Shown here piece by piece: positions 50,313-63,971 of a DNA stretch of 64,000 nt. The stretch is from Galbula dea (taxonomy: Eukaryota; Chordata; Aves; Piciformes; Galbulidae), in assembly GCA_013399015.1 (NCBI GenBank), contig VWZX01008611.1, positions 821,472 through 885,471 of the forward strand. The letters are read 5' to 3'. The notes under the pieces were generated by a model. It had not been told where the DNA came from. It saw nothing but the letters and a program-made list of their open reading frames with translations, and ran no database searches. The stretch's first letter is position 1; every line of letters starts with the position of its first letter. A program made the translations under genes and the position numbers.

Positions 50313-50864
50313 CTGTCATCACTGTCTTGGAGAAAAAATAGGAAAGTAATGGAATTACTCCTCGAAATCCTCCATGTGGTAATTGCATCAGTGCTGCTTT
50401 CCAGGGGTTCCTGCCAAGAGGAGGTTTCTGTCCTCAGAAGAAGGCAACCATGCACATTCTTCCCTTTTTGTTCCTTCCCCCAGTCCAGTGCCCAAAGGCA
50501 GGAGAGGGATGAGGGGTTGAGAGCTGCAGTGTTCTTGTGTGTTGAATACCCAGGAACAAACATCCCTTCAGTCAAGTGTTCATGGAGATCATTAAAGACA
50601 TTTTGGAAGGTGTAAAATTTGCTCTTTTTCTGCTCATGTAGCTTTTTGGTTTCCTCTTTTCCAAAAGTAGGTTGTCTGAAGTCACATGTACTGTGTAGCT
50701 TGTGAATGCAGGCTAATGTGGTTTGTGAGCCTTTTCTGCATTCATCAGGGAAGTCTAATTGAAGGCATTGATCCAATAACTGTCCTAAATGTTTACTAAA
50801 GTAGTGGGAGCTTTGCTCATTGACCATCATGCTTAAATCAGCAGTAGGCTGACCAGCTTTTGAC
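50313..50864 (-). other. Unassigned protein-like open stretch; possible exon or pseudogene
   Basis: The minus strand is open for 184 codons between a good acceptor (pyrimidine-rich run, then AAGGCCAG| at 50,865) and a canonical donor (GACAG|GTGAGTACA, intron from 50,312). Its length of 552 is a multiple of three and its two edges have the same phase. The translation contains lysine- and glutamate-rich stretches such as KEETKKLHEQKKSKFYTFQN and LLDQCLQLDFPDEC. Immediately beyond the donor another frame stays open with equally protein-like text (TGEYKPNWHFKQDNLQWAEP), which favours a frameshifted pseudogene over an exon. I recognise no family. It lies antisense in FAM171A1 intron 1. Chance is a real possibility. 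Confidence 0.3.
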
Positions 50865-53800
50865 CTGGCCTTAAAAAAGAGACTTTGAAGGAAGCCCACA
50901 AAAAACAAGGTGGTGATCCAAGCCAGTTTATGTTGGCTAAATGTGAAAGATTGTATACAGGGCTTTGCAAAAAAATAGAGTTAAGCAGCGTGGGTTTGGG
51001 TGGTGTTGATCTTGGCAGGTGAGGGGGGTGGCTTCTGCAGCACCATGTTTCCTTTGCACTTGCTTGCATCATGCTGACTGGTAAGCAACTGGATTAACTT
51101 TACTTGAAAGTGAACCTTTCACTGTTCTTGAAGCCCTGTTTGTGCAAAACATGCTTTTAATGAGCACGTTCACTTGACTGTGACAGATTGGAAACAGGAG
51201 GACTCTCGAGGAGAAAAATGCCTCTTTTGAAAGCTTGCCCACTACTATCCTTTGTTTCCAGTGCTATGGTGAACTAATGCAGTGTTATAGCTGTGGCTTC
51301 TGCCGGGGCTTGGGCTTCTTTCTGCTTGGGGGTGGGGTGTGTGGCTGTCATCAGGTGATACCTCCACTGCGTTCACAGGTAGGAGCTGTTCAGTAAGGTA
51401 CTTTCACCTCCAAGTAACATTTAGTGTCTGTGTCAACTCCAAGGTTAAATGAAGTGCAAACAGTCATTACTGGAAAGGTCTTGAGGAGACATCAGGAATG
51501 AAAACACTCCAAGGAGAAATGGGCTCCAATTGATTTTGAAAAGTGGCTTGATGATGATAATGTTCTCTGCTAAGCACGGAGGAAAAACAGATTGCTTTTT
51601 AAACCAGTTTCCAGGCTGCTCCAGTGTTATGTCTTTTCCATGCTACTCTTTTACTGTACATTCTCAGAGGACACCTTTCAGCAAGACCATTCTTTCAGGA
51701 TGGGTTAGAATGAGAGAATTTATTGCAGCACAGTCGGAGTGAGGAGTGTTTCTTGCTCTATGAAATGATTGCAGCAGCCACTTTGCTTCCTCTTAAACAC
51801 AGTGGACAGCAGGCAAAAACATGGTTGCAAGATATGGGACATCTCAAGTAAAAGCTCAACCCTGTTCTTTTGTGGATGCAGTTAAAGGAAGGAGGGAGCC
51901 TATCAGGTGCAGGAATCCCAGCTTTGTAGACAGGCTTGTTTGTTTTCTGTAGGTTTGTTGATTGGCTTGGGAAGATCCTAGGAAAGATGGTACTGGACCA
52001 TCTGAAAACTAGAATGTCACTTGATTTGACTGCCTCAGTGTGCTCTCAGATGATTTTCCTAGAAAACTGTGGGTTTTACACATTGCTTTCACCCTTGGAG
52101 TGGTATCAGGATTGATAACAGGCTGATTAACTACATTTTTAGTGACTTTGTAGCGGTCAGAAAAAAAAAGAGAGATAATACCAGTGAGGGTTAAAGTTTG
52201 CCTTGTGAAATTGCTCTAAATTGACAAATAATGGTTCACTGTCTTTGACATCTGTTAAATAAATGAATACAGCTGAGTTTAAGTCAACTCCAGGGAATGC
52301 TGCTCTGTTAATCAGTCTCCCTTTCCCCTTTGCTTACCAAGTACTTTTTGGAGAGACAGTTTGCCTGCAAACTTTTTCTTCCAGTTGCCATGTGATTTCT
52401 CTGCATAAATCTTCATGTAGGTACAAGGAATGTCTTTCCATATCAATTTTAAACTACCATGAGCATTTAACTTGCTTGCAAATCAAAGTACCAAAATCAT
52501 TGTCACTGGAGAAAGGTTGCCCTTCCCTGGAAGTGTTGAGTATGAATGCTGCTGGCAGCCTAAACCAGATGATATAAACAAACCTCCCTAGGTCTTCAGT
52601 GCAGGGTTTTTACACTCTTAGCTTTATCTGATAACTGCAGCACTTCTGATCTACAGAGAAGGAAGTTGGACAAACAGCTAGCCAAATGCCAGGGATTAGC
52701 AGTCCTGTATTGAGCTGTCCTCTTGCTTTCTTTTGGTGGTGAAGCCTCCAGAGAGCCCCTGGGGAGCTTTAGTCTTGGGAAACAAGCTGGAGGGTCTCTG
52801 AAGACCATTGTGGTACAGTCATCCTGCTCACAGCACTGTCTGCTGACCACTGGTACTTGGTATCTGGCTGGCAAGGGGGAAGTTGGATCCTCAGAGTTCT
52901 GCTGCTGGCTCTGTCCTGGCAGGATTCACACTGAGGTCATTTTTGTGTGTGGCTGGTGTGATTCAAGCAGCCACAGCACAGGGTTGGCCCCATCCTGAGG
53001 TGTCACATCTTCCCTTCCTGTGGCACTGAATAAATATCCCTGCTTTTGAGCTGCAATGCTGAGAACCTTCCAGTCCTCACCATGTCAGATACAATAAGCT
53101 TTTGCTTGCCACTTGCAATTAAACAACCACCAGGCTGAATGGTGCTGAACTAATGTTTGTCTAAAATCCTAGCATGATTAAGGCCTTTCTGGTCAAGTTT
53201 CTTAGCTCTCTATTAATACCAGATGATGAAGTGTTTGAGCCCTGAAGCAAAGCCCACGTGAAGTGGAAACTGTGGTTTCTTGATTTAACTGCAAGGAAGT
53301 TAGTCCTCACTCTGCTGTGTGCATCTGAGCCAATTCTTCTATTAAAGATGTAATGCCTAAGGAGTGTAATGCATAAAACCCACAGTGTTTCGTAGGAGAA
53401 TAATCTCTTAACTAAGAGAAGACACTGAGGCAGTAAAATTAAGTGATATTCTAAGTTTTGGCTGTTTCAATTCTACCTTGTCTAGGCTGAAGGAAATCAT
53501 AAACTTCTCATTTAATTGTTTCCTTTATAAATGACTCAAGTCTTCTCCTGCACAGAAATACCATTTTAAGCTAGGCAGCATGGCAGTGCCACTAAGAGCT
53601 GTGAACTATGTGAGGGTGTATACTCATCAAATAGGTTGAATTCCTGTGGCGGCCAAGTTTTGCTCTGCCTCTGGCCTGGAGCGTGACAAAAGCACTGGCT
53701 GTGCAGTGCTGAGCCTTTAGTGCCTGTCCTGCTGGGGTGAGCTGCTGCCTTCTCCTCCCTGTAACCACAGATGCAATAGTAACCTCCTCAGGAGGAAACT

Positions 53801-56800
53801 GCTGCTTTGAAACCACCACCCACAGACTGAATTTTCCACATTGCAGAATCTGAGCAGCCTCCTATCTGTTTCCCTGGCTGTCAGGATAGTGACTGGGAAA
53901 CTTTATGATGCAAAGTTAAGAACTCTGGATCCTTGTAGAGTGGTCAAAAAGCTGCAAATCCATTGCAAGGCAAAAGAAAAAAAGCAAAGCATAATTAGCT
54001 GTCTTGGTGATCTGCATGACCTTTCTTTGCCCTCCACCATTTCTTTTCCTCTGAAGTGAAGAGGCAGCAGCAGCATCTCTGTGCCAAGCTAGCCCAAACC
54101 TCAGCAACAGTTTTCCATTGAGGTCCTCTGTAAGTTTATAGGTCTTCTAGGCAGCCTAAGGTCTTGCTGAGAAAGCAGTGATCTCCTCAAGGGACAAGAA
54201 GAGTTGTGTTTGTTTTAAGCCTGAGTAAGAAGAGCCTCAGCCTGTGTCTTTGGGGCTTGAGTGTGGTGAGCCCACAAGGTAGTGGAAGAGTGGTTCTTGG
54301 TTCTCCCAACCTCCTTCTGGGTCTCTTGGTTTCAGTAATGCAAAGAAATCCATTTTCAGCCCTCCCACGTGATGGTTCCTGTGTTGCTGTGGCAGCAAAG
54401 CAGGGTGAGAGCTGACTTCCAAAAGAGGCACAGGAGGAGCTCTGCAGTGGAAGCTGAAGGCAGCGATTAGTGCGTCACCAGATTCCTGCTTGCTCTCACA
54501 AAGAGGTTGTCATCCTCAGCCCACTCAGCCTGTTGTGGGCCCTCTGGAGCTAGCTTGGAATAAAAGGAACATTGTGAATGTATTTGCCAGGAAGACAGTC
54601 TCCCCTTCAGCACAAGGAAGAAATGTGGTCACCACAGTTCACAAACTATCAAGCCTGCATCAATCTCTTTTATTGAAAACTGGAGGAAAAAAGAGGTTTA
54701 TAGAAGCATCTCCTCCCCTGCAGTCACCTGGTTCTCTGTGGAGCCCATGTAGCACCTCTGCCACACTTGCTGGAGGATCAGTGTGGGGGAAAGAGCACAT
54801 TGCCTAGACATGCAATACAGCCAAGGCTCCTTGGCATGAGGAGTGGCTAGAACTGAGAAACTTCTTCCATGGCTGCCCATGGACTGTTCCCTCAAACTCC
54901 AGGAGTGGGGGTCAGCCTTCCTTCCTTACAAAACTCTAGCCAGCCTTCCAGCCTGAGTCTGTCCCCAAGGTTGGAAGCTGGAGGGGTCTGGTGAACTTCA
55001 CAGTTGGTTTTCCTACATTAAAAGCCAAAATACTGTACACAGAGCCTGTGAGGCTGTGGAATGTAGGAATGATAGGCAACACCACTGACACTTCCAGGGC
55101 TGTTGGCCTAGGTGGTGTTGTCCATGTCCTTGCACCTTAGACACTTGATTTTCTGGGTGCTTATTTGTGACAGTGTGATGCTGGATGTGAGGAGGGGACA
55201 GAACCAACCAACCACGTGGTAAACGCTTTCTGGATTCTCTGTGGTCTCTGGCACTGGAGAGTAAAATTGGATTAGTGTTAAGAACTAGTGAATTTCTTTC
55301 TGTACTAACCTTTGAACACTTCAAGACTGATTTCTTACATGTATGCAGGCAGAGTGTTCAAAAACAGGAGCCTAACCTTAAGCTTTAAATGTTGCTTGCC
55401 TGTTTCCCGAAGGTGTGCTGGTGATGTAGGAGCATGAACCCCTGCAGCCTCTGGAACCATGGAGCTCTATCCAGGCTACTTGGAAAACTTCATTTTCCAG
55501 ACTTGCTAAAGCTTGCAGTTTCTGAAGTAGCTTAGCTTGGAGTTGAGACACTCCTGCAGTTGCCTCTGCAGCACCAGTCAGCATGTCAAGCAAAACTCTA
55601 GTGGAAAATTCCTGTGTAAGAGCTAGCAAATATTTTACTGGCCATGGGGAACATAATTAATTAAAATCATCATCTCTAGTTGTTTAACATCCAAAAAGCC
55701 ACAAAGGCAGCAGAGAAAAGGCAGCTTTGACCCAGGTGTTACTTTTAAGCATGCTATTGTTACTAGTTTTCACTTCAGGTGTTGCTTCATATCTGGTTGC
55801 TGGGGTGTTTCCAAGACGTGTAGATGTCCTCCAGCTCCATTTGTTGCTGTGAGTGACAGATCTATTCCACTGGGCTTCTTTTTCCGTCAAACAATGTGCT
55901 CTGTGGATCATCTAGGCAGATCATCTTCTAGCACTTCACTTAGCTGCTTAACCTGAAGGGTTTGTGAGAGCCCTGTTAGTGTTTGATGCCTTTCTCATTG
56001 CAGCTTGCTCTGTTTTTGTCTCAGTAACCGCAGCAAGCGTCCCAGAGGCTGAGTGCTGTCACACAAGCTATGCCAGAGCTTCAGGAGGAAAGGGTCCACC
56101 ATGTTCCTTGTGGTTCTGACCAGGCTGGGACCCAGATGGGTTTACAGCTATTTCAAACTCTCCTCCTGTGCAAAGCAAACTGCAGAAGTCAGGGAGGATG
56201 ACATACTCCTAGGTCTTCTCCCAGCACGGGACTGGGGTCTGTCAAACAGTGCTTACAGACCTGAGAGCCATCAAAATCCCAACGAGGAAAGCCAGCTAGG
56301 TCCCACAGCAAAAGCCTGCATAACTCAGAGGGGTTCAGGGCATGCTGTTGGAGGTACCCTCCCCTCACCCCTGATAACCCTGCTGCTGCTGTTGATGTGA
56401 AGTCAGTGCTGGTATGAGTCACTCAGTGCCTCTGGGGGGAAGGAGGGAGGAGAGAAGAGAAGAGAAAGAGAGAGGGGTGTAACATTCCTGCAGTCCCTGA
56501 GCAGCATCAGAGCACAGTGTGTGGGTAGAGAAGTGTTTGTATCTCTTGGAGCATGTCTTGAGTGCTGTGAAGGGAGAAGACAGAGCCTTGGATTAATTTT
56601 TTCTCTACCTCCCTCCTGTACCAGCTAGCTCACAGCCCTGAGGTGATGAGGTGTCCTCTGGTGGTAAGAGGCCCAAAAGGACCTGTTGGTCAGGAGTGTG
56701 CTGGCTGCTGGGCAGAGATGCCCTGTTCTGTAGCATGGCTGTGGACACCCTTGGAGTGGAGCAGCTTGGGAGGCAGCAGTAATGTCATCCTGTGCAAATC

Positions 56801-57254
56801 CAAGGGAGCAGCCTGAAACACTCAACTCTTGCACTCCCACGTCCAGGGGGAGATGATGCTTTGCACAGACAAACCCCACAGGCGTAGGAGGATCTTAAAG
56901 CTGAAGAGCCAGCTGCTGGAATAAAGAAAACCTAGCAAATGATCCCAAAGAGAAAGGGGAAATGGGAGTCAAAAGGCCAAGGTGTTCTGGCCCAGAGCAG
57001 ATGTTGGCAGTGTCTGGGGTGGACGTGCTGGAAGGAGTGAATCAAGACATACTACACTAGTGGAAATGCATTTATTTCAGATTTTTAGATGTAATTGATT
57101 GAATTTATCTCCAGCAGAGCTTTCTCTCTTTCCTTCTAAAATGTGTATCAGTAAGTGAAGGATTTCTGGAGTGGGAGGACAGCAGGGCAAAGGTACCTAA
57201 ATATGAAGCAAAGTGTTTGACAAACAGCTCTGAGAATTCATAGCTCAGCATTGT
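50865..57254 (+). other. FAM171A1 intron 1, nothing recognised
   Basis: No CR1, LTR or exon is recognised; there is one GA tract near 56,430. Confidence 0.55.
56428..56478 (+). repeat. Purine-rich GA tract
   Basis: About 50 bases of nearly pure G and A (GGGGGGAAGGAGGGAGGAGA and onward) in intron 1. It is polypurine low-complexity DNA with no coding content. Confidence 0.85.
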
Positions 57255-57701
57255 GTCCAGATGGGTTTGGAACATCTCCAGGGAAGGAGACTCCACAACC
57301 TCTCTGGGCAACGTGGGCCAGTGCTCAGTCACCCTCACAGCAAGAAGTTCTTCCTCAGCTTTAGGCTGAACTTCCTCTGTTGCAGTTGGTGCCTGTTGCC
57401 TCCTGTCCTATTGCTGGGCCTCGTGGAGCAGAGCCTGGCTCCATCCTCTTGACAGCCTCCCTTCAGCTCCTTCTCTCCACTGATCAGGTTCCCTCTCAGC
57501 CTCCTCTTCTCCAGGCTACCCTCAGCCTTTCCTCAGCAGGGAGATGCTCCAGCCCCTCAGCATCTTTGGAGCTCTGTTGGATTCCCTCCAGGAGCTCCAT
57601 GTCTCTTGTCCTGAGGACCCCAGAACTGAACCCAGAACTTCAGGTGGTGCCTCCCCAAGGTGGAGTAGAGGTAAGGGAGAACCTCCCTTGACCTGCTGGT
57701 T
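57255..57701 (-). mobile_element. CR1 LINE fragment, reverse orientation
   Basis: Reverse CR1 marks are CTCCACAACCTCTCTGGGCA, AAGAAGTTCTTCCTCAGCTT, GCCTCCTCTTCTCCAGGCTA, CTCAGCAGGGAGATGCTCCA and AACCTCCCTTGACCTGCTGG. The several open frames on both strands within it are repeat-derived. Confidence 0.92.
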
Positions 57702-59621
57702 CCTAGTTGAGATTTTAAGGGATTCCACCCACCACACTGCAGTTTGAACATGGCAGTAACAAAAATCGATCTGAGGAGCAGCCTCCAAAGCAGCCAGCAA
57801 TGTTTCCTCTGTAAGCACACTCATGTAAAATAAGCTGAAATATGTTTTGCTTGGCTTTGGTACTGCAGGTAACATAAGAATCACCACCTTTCAAATGAGT
57901 ATCTGTGCACTACAGGTGTCTGTACTGAAGCTGAGTGATTATCTTGCATGTTATGTGCTTTTTGTGATCCCAAGGATTTTGTGGTCCCTGTGAGTATAAC
58001 CACAAACTAGTTTCAGCTGGCTTTTAATATTCATTTAATGTCTAGAAAGATAAGTTTAGAAGTTCAAATATTAAAGGTTGTATCATTCCCAGCAGCTAGT
58101 AATGGTTATTCCTTGCCCTGTTTTTCCTTCATTTAGCTGCTCCCCCAGATGGGAATATCTGCTTGAATGGTCCAAAGCTGAAGTTCTGATCCTTCTTGCT
58201 CACATGGATCATCTTGGCTCTAGTGTGATTCAGCCATTTCAGGGAGGAGCTTGACCCTGCAGATGTGCTGTTTGACCCTGGCTCTGCAGATCTGCTGGTT
58301 AAAGTTGCCATTTATTATTTTCTCGCTCCTCTAGAGCACCCACCTGTGTGGGGTAGAGGATGTTAATGAGCCTGGCTAATGTTGTGGTAACTGTAGAACC
58401 AGATCACTGTTCTGCTGCACTGTGTTGGCTGATACTGTAATAGAGCCCTGGACCCAAAGTCCTTTTCTCTGTGCAGACATCTGAGGCAACTCAGCTGGTG
58501 GTCAGCATCCCCTGGAGTAGACATCCACCTCCTAGCAGCTGAGAGCTGCTGGGTTTCCTGCCCTCTCTGCTTTGCATGCTCTTCGGAATGATGCATGTTG
58601 TGCTCTGCCAGCTGATGGCTGTGGTGCTGGTAGCACAGGGCTGCCTGGGGATTTGGGCTGGCTTCAGGCAGTAACAGCAATCTGCTGTCCTTTTACTCTT
58701 CCCTTAAGCAATTTGTAACCTCAGGAGAGCCCCTGGCCACGTGGGTTATTAGACCAGTTGTTGAAATGAAGACATCAGCTTTCCTCTAGCATTGCTTGCT
58801 CTGGGTTGTGGGGGGTATGTGTGTCACATCCATGGGTTGTGTCTTCAGGACTTTTTCCCAGGGCCTCATGTGAAGAGTGGGGGAAAAAATAGCAATTTTG
58901 ATTTAGAACATGTGCTCAGCATAGCAGAAAAAGACCTTATTTTTGTAGTGTGGAATGTTAACTTCCCCAATCCCAGAGCATGCTGGAATTATCTGAACTT
59001 TATTTGAAAGTGTGTAGTTGTCCAGAGAGGTGGATGTCAAATAAAATGATAGCTAGCATGGCATGAAGCTGAATGTATTGCTAAAAATTGGTTATGTATA
59101 GATATCCTAAAGCTGTTAAATGTCAGAAGGAAAGGTGAGGATCCTGGCTCTCTGCTTTACATATTTACAAGGTGGTTTAGCCCTCCTGCAGTGCTCACTG
59201 GGACTGGGTTTATGACTAAGTATGGTAGAACAGGTTTTTCATTTATTGAGCTGCTTTCTTTAAACTCTTGGTTAATGCTGTGTAAAGTTCTTTCTCTCAG
59301 CCATCCCTTTGTAAGTGTGAGAACAGAATTAATTGCAAACAAGAAAATGTACAGAGATTCTATCTCTGTGTGAAATACATCTTTTCTTAGCTTCAAAAGA
59401 GTATCCTTAAACTTAACTTTAGACTGAGTGTCAGGGCAGTGATGTGGACTAATAATGTCAAAGAAACTTTTAAGTAAATGTCATTTTTAGTGTGATTACC
59501 TCTGCCTTGTACTTTGAGTTCTATTTAGCATTCATTTCAGTGTCTCTGTGCATAACATACATAAACCTTTCATCTGCTAACCTCATACTCACCCTTCTAA
59601 GTCTTATAAGACTTGTATTAA
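57702..59621 (+). other. FAM171A1 intron 1 between two CR1 copies
   Basis: Unique-looking sequence without recognisable features. Confidence 0.55.
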
Positions 59622-60026
59622 GTTGTGTGAGGAGCAGCTGAGGGAGCTGGGCTTGGTTAGCCTGGAGAAGAGGAGGCTCAGGGGAGACCTTCTCACTCTC
59701 TGCAGCTCCCTGACAGGAGGTTGGAGCCAGGTGGGGCTTGGGCTCTTCTCCCAGGTGACTAGTGATAGGAGAAGAGGAAATGGCCTCAAGTTGCACCAGG
59801 GGAGGTTCAGGTTGGATCTTAGGAAGGATTTGTTCCCTGGCAGAGTGGTTAGGCATTGTCCCAGGCTCCCAGGGCAGTGGTGGAGTCACCATCCCTGGAG
59901 GGGTTCCAAAAGCATGGAGCCATGGCACTGGGTGACAGGGTTGAGTGGCATGGGGGTGTTGGGTGGATGGTTGGACTTGATGATCTTGGAGATCTTTTCC
60001 AACCTGAATGATTCTGTGATTCTGTG
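59622..60026 (+). mobile_element. CR1 LINE fragment, well preserved 3' end
   Basis: It matches the 22,112-22,577 copy nearly base for base from GAGCAGCTGAGGGAGCTGGG to TTGATGATCTTGGAGATCTT. Its tail, GATTCTGTGATTCTGTGG, is complete. It is inserted in intron 1 in the same orientation as the host gene. Confidence 0.93.
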
Positions 60027-63000
60027 GCTTTAGGCACAACATAACAGAACATATTTTGCCCTTTCAGAAGCTGGTTGTTGGTCTTGTATATGTCCTTTTT
60101 CACTTGCTTCCCAGCAGATTCCCCAGCACGTCCTATTAATGCAGTTTAACTCCTGTATGATCTGGTTATTCAGAAATCCCTCCCTCCTGCTTCCCCTTTG
60201 AACACTGCTTGTGCACAGCAGATCTCTTCCTAAACATAGAGCTGTTTGTTTAAACCAATATAATACTTTAAAATGCTTGCTTAATGCAGAGACTAAATTG
60301 CCTACAAACGACTCACACTGCTCTCCACACAGAGAGCACTGCTGGAATGGCTTCAGCTCTGTATCTGCTGCTTCATGGGGAAAGAGGATGTGTCTGTCAG
60401 AGGCAGAGAGCCAGCAGCCCTCGGTGATATGGTCAAATCAAACAAATCAAACCTCTGGACATTGTCACTTTGTGGTTTTTATATCAAGTGAATGTTGCAA
60501 GTGTAACCGGGACTGTACTTTCCAAGGGGGATTGTGAATCTGTGGAAAAACCAGTGACTTCTGATCTTCATAAGTGACTCCCAGTGTAGAGGAATAGAAA
60601 ATAATTGTTTAAAATTCACCATTTTAGCCTGATAGAAATTGTCTTTCTCATGAAATCTTAAGAGCCCTAAAATGAATTAGGATCAACGTGGCTGTTAGGG
60701 TGATGTAAACTGAAGCAAGGTTTTGTCAGAGTCAGTTGTTTCACTCTGCAGACATATGTCAGTCCTCACAGCTGAAATGTAGACCACAGACTGCTTCAGA
60801 AATATTAATTGAAAAATTAATTGACTTGGATGAGAGGCTTCTTCTGTGGGACTGAGATATCCTGAAGGAGAAACAGAGGGTGATGAGGAATGGCCCTGTG
60901 TCAGGCTGGGGATGCTTCACAGTGTTGGGGTGAAGGGAGCTGCAGGGCTCCTGTTTCATGTAGAGTCTCTATTCAGTATCTAGAACAAGACCTAGATCAC
61001 AGGTTAATTAACTTTTATGGTTATTCCAAGTGAGGAGCCAGGAGGTTTTACTGTGATGGTAGAGGTGCCATAGCCAGGAAGTTATTTGGATTCAGTCTGG
61101 GATCTTGGCCTAACAGAGACTAAAGGTCTACCACAAGTGTCCCTGTCAGATACTGACCTAAGGCTTGTCTAAGTCAGGAGAGGGACCAGCAGCCTTCCAA
61201 AGTGACCCCAGGGGTGCAGGTGCTGGAGGAGGACTCTCCAGGTGTGATTCGGTGGTACAGCTGAGCCAATTGCCCAGGGAACAGCAGAGGTGACCCCAGT
61301 TTCTTTCTTTTCCTCACCACTGTTGCTCTTAGCCATAACCTTCATGCCTGTCTGCCCCACACCTGCCTGTCCTCCTGATGTTGGTACCTGGGGCTGTGTT
61401 GCTTCAGCAGTTCAACTTGATCAGCTGGCAAGAAGCCATTCCTTTGTACAGGCTGGTGTTCTGCAGGGTTAGTGAGTGGAACTGACACGGTTGGTGGGTC
61501 CAGGAAGCAGCAGAGCAGCACAGGAGAAGGAGCAGGAGTCGTCAGCTGGGCCACAGCAGTGAGAGAGGAAGGGATGTGGATGCTGAGCCACAGTGCTGAG
61601 CTCCTCATCACCCTGCAGAGCTCTCTGCTCACGCTGGCTGGGCTGGAGGAGTGAGGTCACAGCCGTGGGTAGCTTCACCTAGGCTTCATTTTCCTGTCTG
61701 GCAGCTGGGGATAACCTCTTCAAGGAACGATGTGAATATAAATTGGCTGTTTAGCTCTTTGAAAGGAGAGAATGTGCAAGTGCCTAGATAAAATTTTAAT
61801 GCAAGAATTTGCCTCTGTACCTGCATTAGCTTCTGTCAGTGGAGTGTGGAGGTGCAGGTGGAAGCCTGCAGTGGGAATGGAGAAAGTCACTGGGCTTGGG
61901 TTTGTTTGCATTGTTACCATGGTTTGTTAAAAAAAACAAATCCAAAAGACAACTCAAGTAAAACCACACTTTTCCAGAGTGATATCTAGCTTTGCTTTCA
62001 CAGCAGGTTTTGGAAATAAGCAGAGACTAAGCCTCAAATTAAAGCTGCTTGGAAATAACCAAAACTGAAGTGCTTGTCTCCTCCCTGCCCCACTGCACAT
62101 CCATGGTTCCTTAACTCCATCAACTCCAGCTGCCTTAAGCTGCTCTTGTCAGATGCATGCTGCTAATAACAGAGTCAGGGGAAAGTTGTTCCAAGGAAAT
62201 GTAGCAGATCCATTCATGGCTAAGCAAATCCATGCTTTCCCCTTTTTTTCTCTCCCCCAAACCAAGCTGGTGATGCAGCAGGTATGAAGTTGGCTTAAAA
62301 CCCCGGTGGCTGAGCTCAGAGCGCTGCTGCCCTCAGAGCTGGTGTTGCACAACCAGCTGGGGTCTCGTTGGAGCCAGCTGCTGAAAAATATCAGTGCATT
62401 AACTGTTTATCCCATATTGATCTCCAAACAGAGTTTCAAAGGGCTCTATTAGGAGTAAAGAAAAAAAGAGGATTTGAAGCAGGGATTACTTGTTCATGTC
62501 TGGCACAGAGTGCATCGTGCGTGGGGCAAGGTAAAGCTTTGAAACTCGGCTTGATCTGTGCTCCCTGACAGTATCTCTCTGTAATGCCCTGTCTGAGAGG
62601 CAAGGCTTGGGAATGAAATGAGTTTGTGTCATGCCCAGTTCCTGCAGAGATCAAAGGCAGACCTGCTAATGCAACTATTGCTATTCATGAGTTTCAGGGC
62701 CCTGTGAGTTTCAAGTTAATTATAAATGCTTCTTTAATCACCTAACACTAGGGTATCTGAGTCTCATCTGGGCATTATGCACACAGCTCTCACTTTTGTT
62801 TAATGAAAGCAAATTCCTACCTTTTTTTTAACCCAATAAATTAATTTTGGTGGTAATGCTCTAGGCTCTAGCATGTCAGGATATGCAAATCCTCTTTTAA
62901 CTGGTGGACACTTGTGTGATGAACGTCTTTATTTTATTATCCTGTGACTGCCCCTCCCTCCCCCTGCAGCACATGGTTGTGCAGTAGCCTGGTTGTCACT

Positions 63001-63971
63001 GGAGATGGCATAAATTGCTCTGGTTCTTGTACCAGAGTTCCTTTTTGGGGCATTTTATTAAAATCTATGTGCATTATCACTAGGAGAGAGTGTATTTGGG
63101 GATAAAAGAGTATACTTATTGTTTTAGTTTCCAAATGCTTTGTTTAATAGATTTTAAATCTGCAGAGGCAACTAGGGCACCTCCCTGACCTTCCTACCAC
63201 AGGCCACTCTGCTTTATTTTAATACTGAGGATTGATTCTAATTATTTTAGTTAAGATAAACCATTTCAGCCCCCTGGAAATTAAATTCTTGTGCACTAGA
63301 GGAACCAGCCACAGTGCCAGCAATGCCTGAAGCACTTGCAGTGGCAAGGAATGTTAGATGGGAAATGCAGGTGAATCAAACTGTGCTGCACAGGAGAGTG
63401 AAAAGCCTCAGGTGCCTCCACAACCCCACGCCCTGCTTGTCTGCTAAGATGAGGTGAGCATGATGCCTTGGTTGGGCCGTCACAGAAGGACTTCTCTGTG
63501 CCACCTAAGAGACTAGGCTGTGCAGCTCCTGCAGCAGCAAATCCCTGCTCTTCCTGAGAGGAGCAAGAGAGAGGAAGGAAATACACACTCAGAAATCAGA
63601 GTCAGTGGTGCATTTGGGGAAAGAAAGTTCCTCCTTGAGTCCTGAGGTGTGAGAATTAGTTATAGTCATCCCACTGAGTGCTCAGGGTTTGCAGAGGAGC
63701 ATACTGGTAGTCTTCCTCATCACCTGGAAAGCAGGTCCAGACTGCAGTGCTAGAAAGAAGAACCACAGGCAGCCATTGGGGCTGGCTTCATAAATTTTCT
63801 GGAATCAAACATTAGTTCTCTTAACTCCAGAACTAAAGATCAATTGTAAGCCTTAGTTAAACACCTACAACTGAAATTAAAGCTATTGAAAGGAAAACCA
63901 ATCAATCTACTCATATTCCATCAGCATGTTGGAACCTGCCATTTGGTGTCTGCTGAGCTGTTCCCTGAAAG
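60027..63971 (+). other. FAM171A1 intron 1, distal part
   Basis: No exon is recognised. The section 62,660-62,900 is AT-rich and holds an octamer word ATGCAAAT (62,883-62,890) and TTAATTATAAAT, possible marks of a conserved enhancer. Confidence 0.5.

Noticed and set aside
57522..57887. Minus-strand frame of 121 codons
   Set aside because: Most of it lies in a reverse CR1 copy and the remainder has no coding character.
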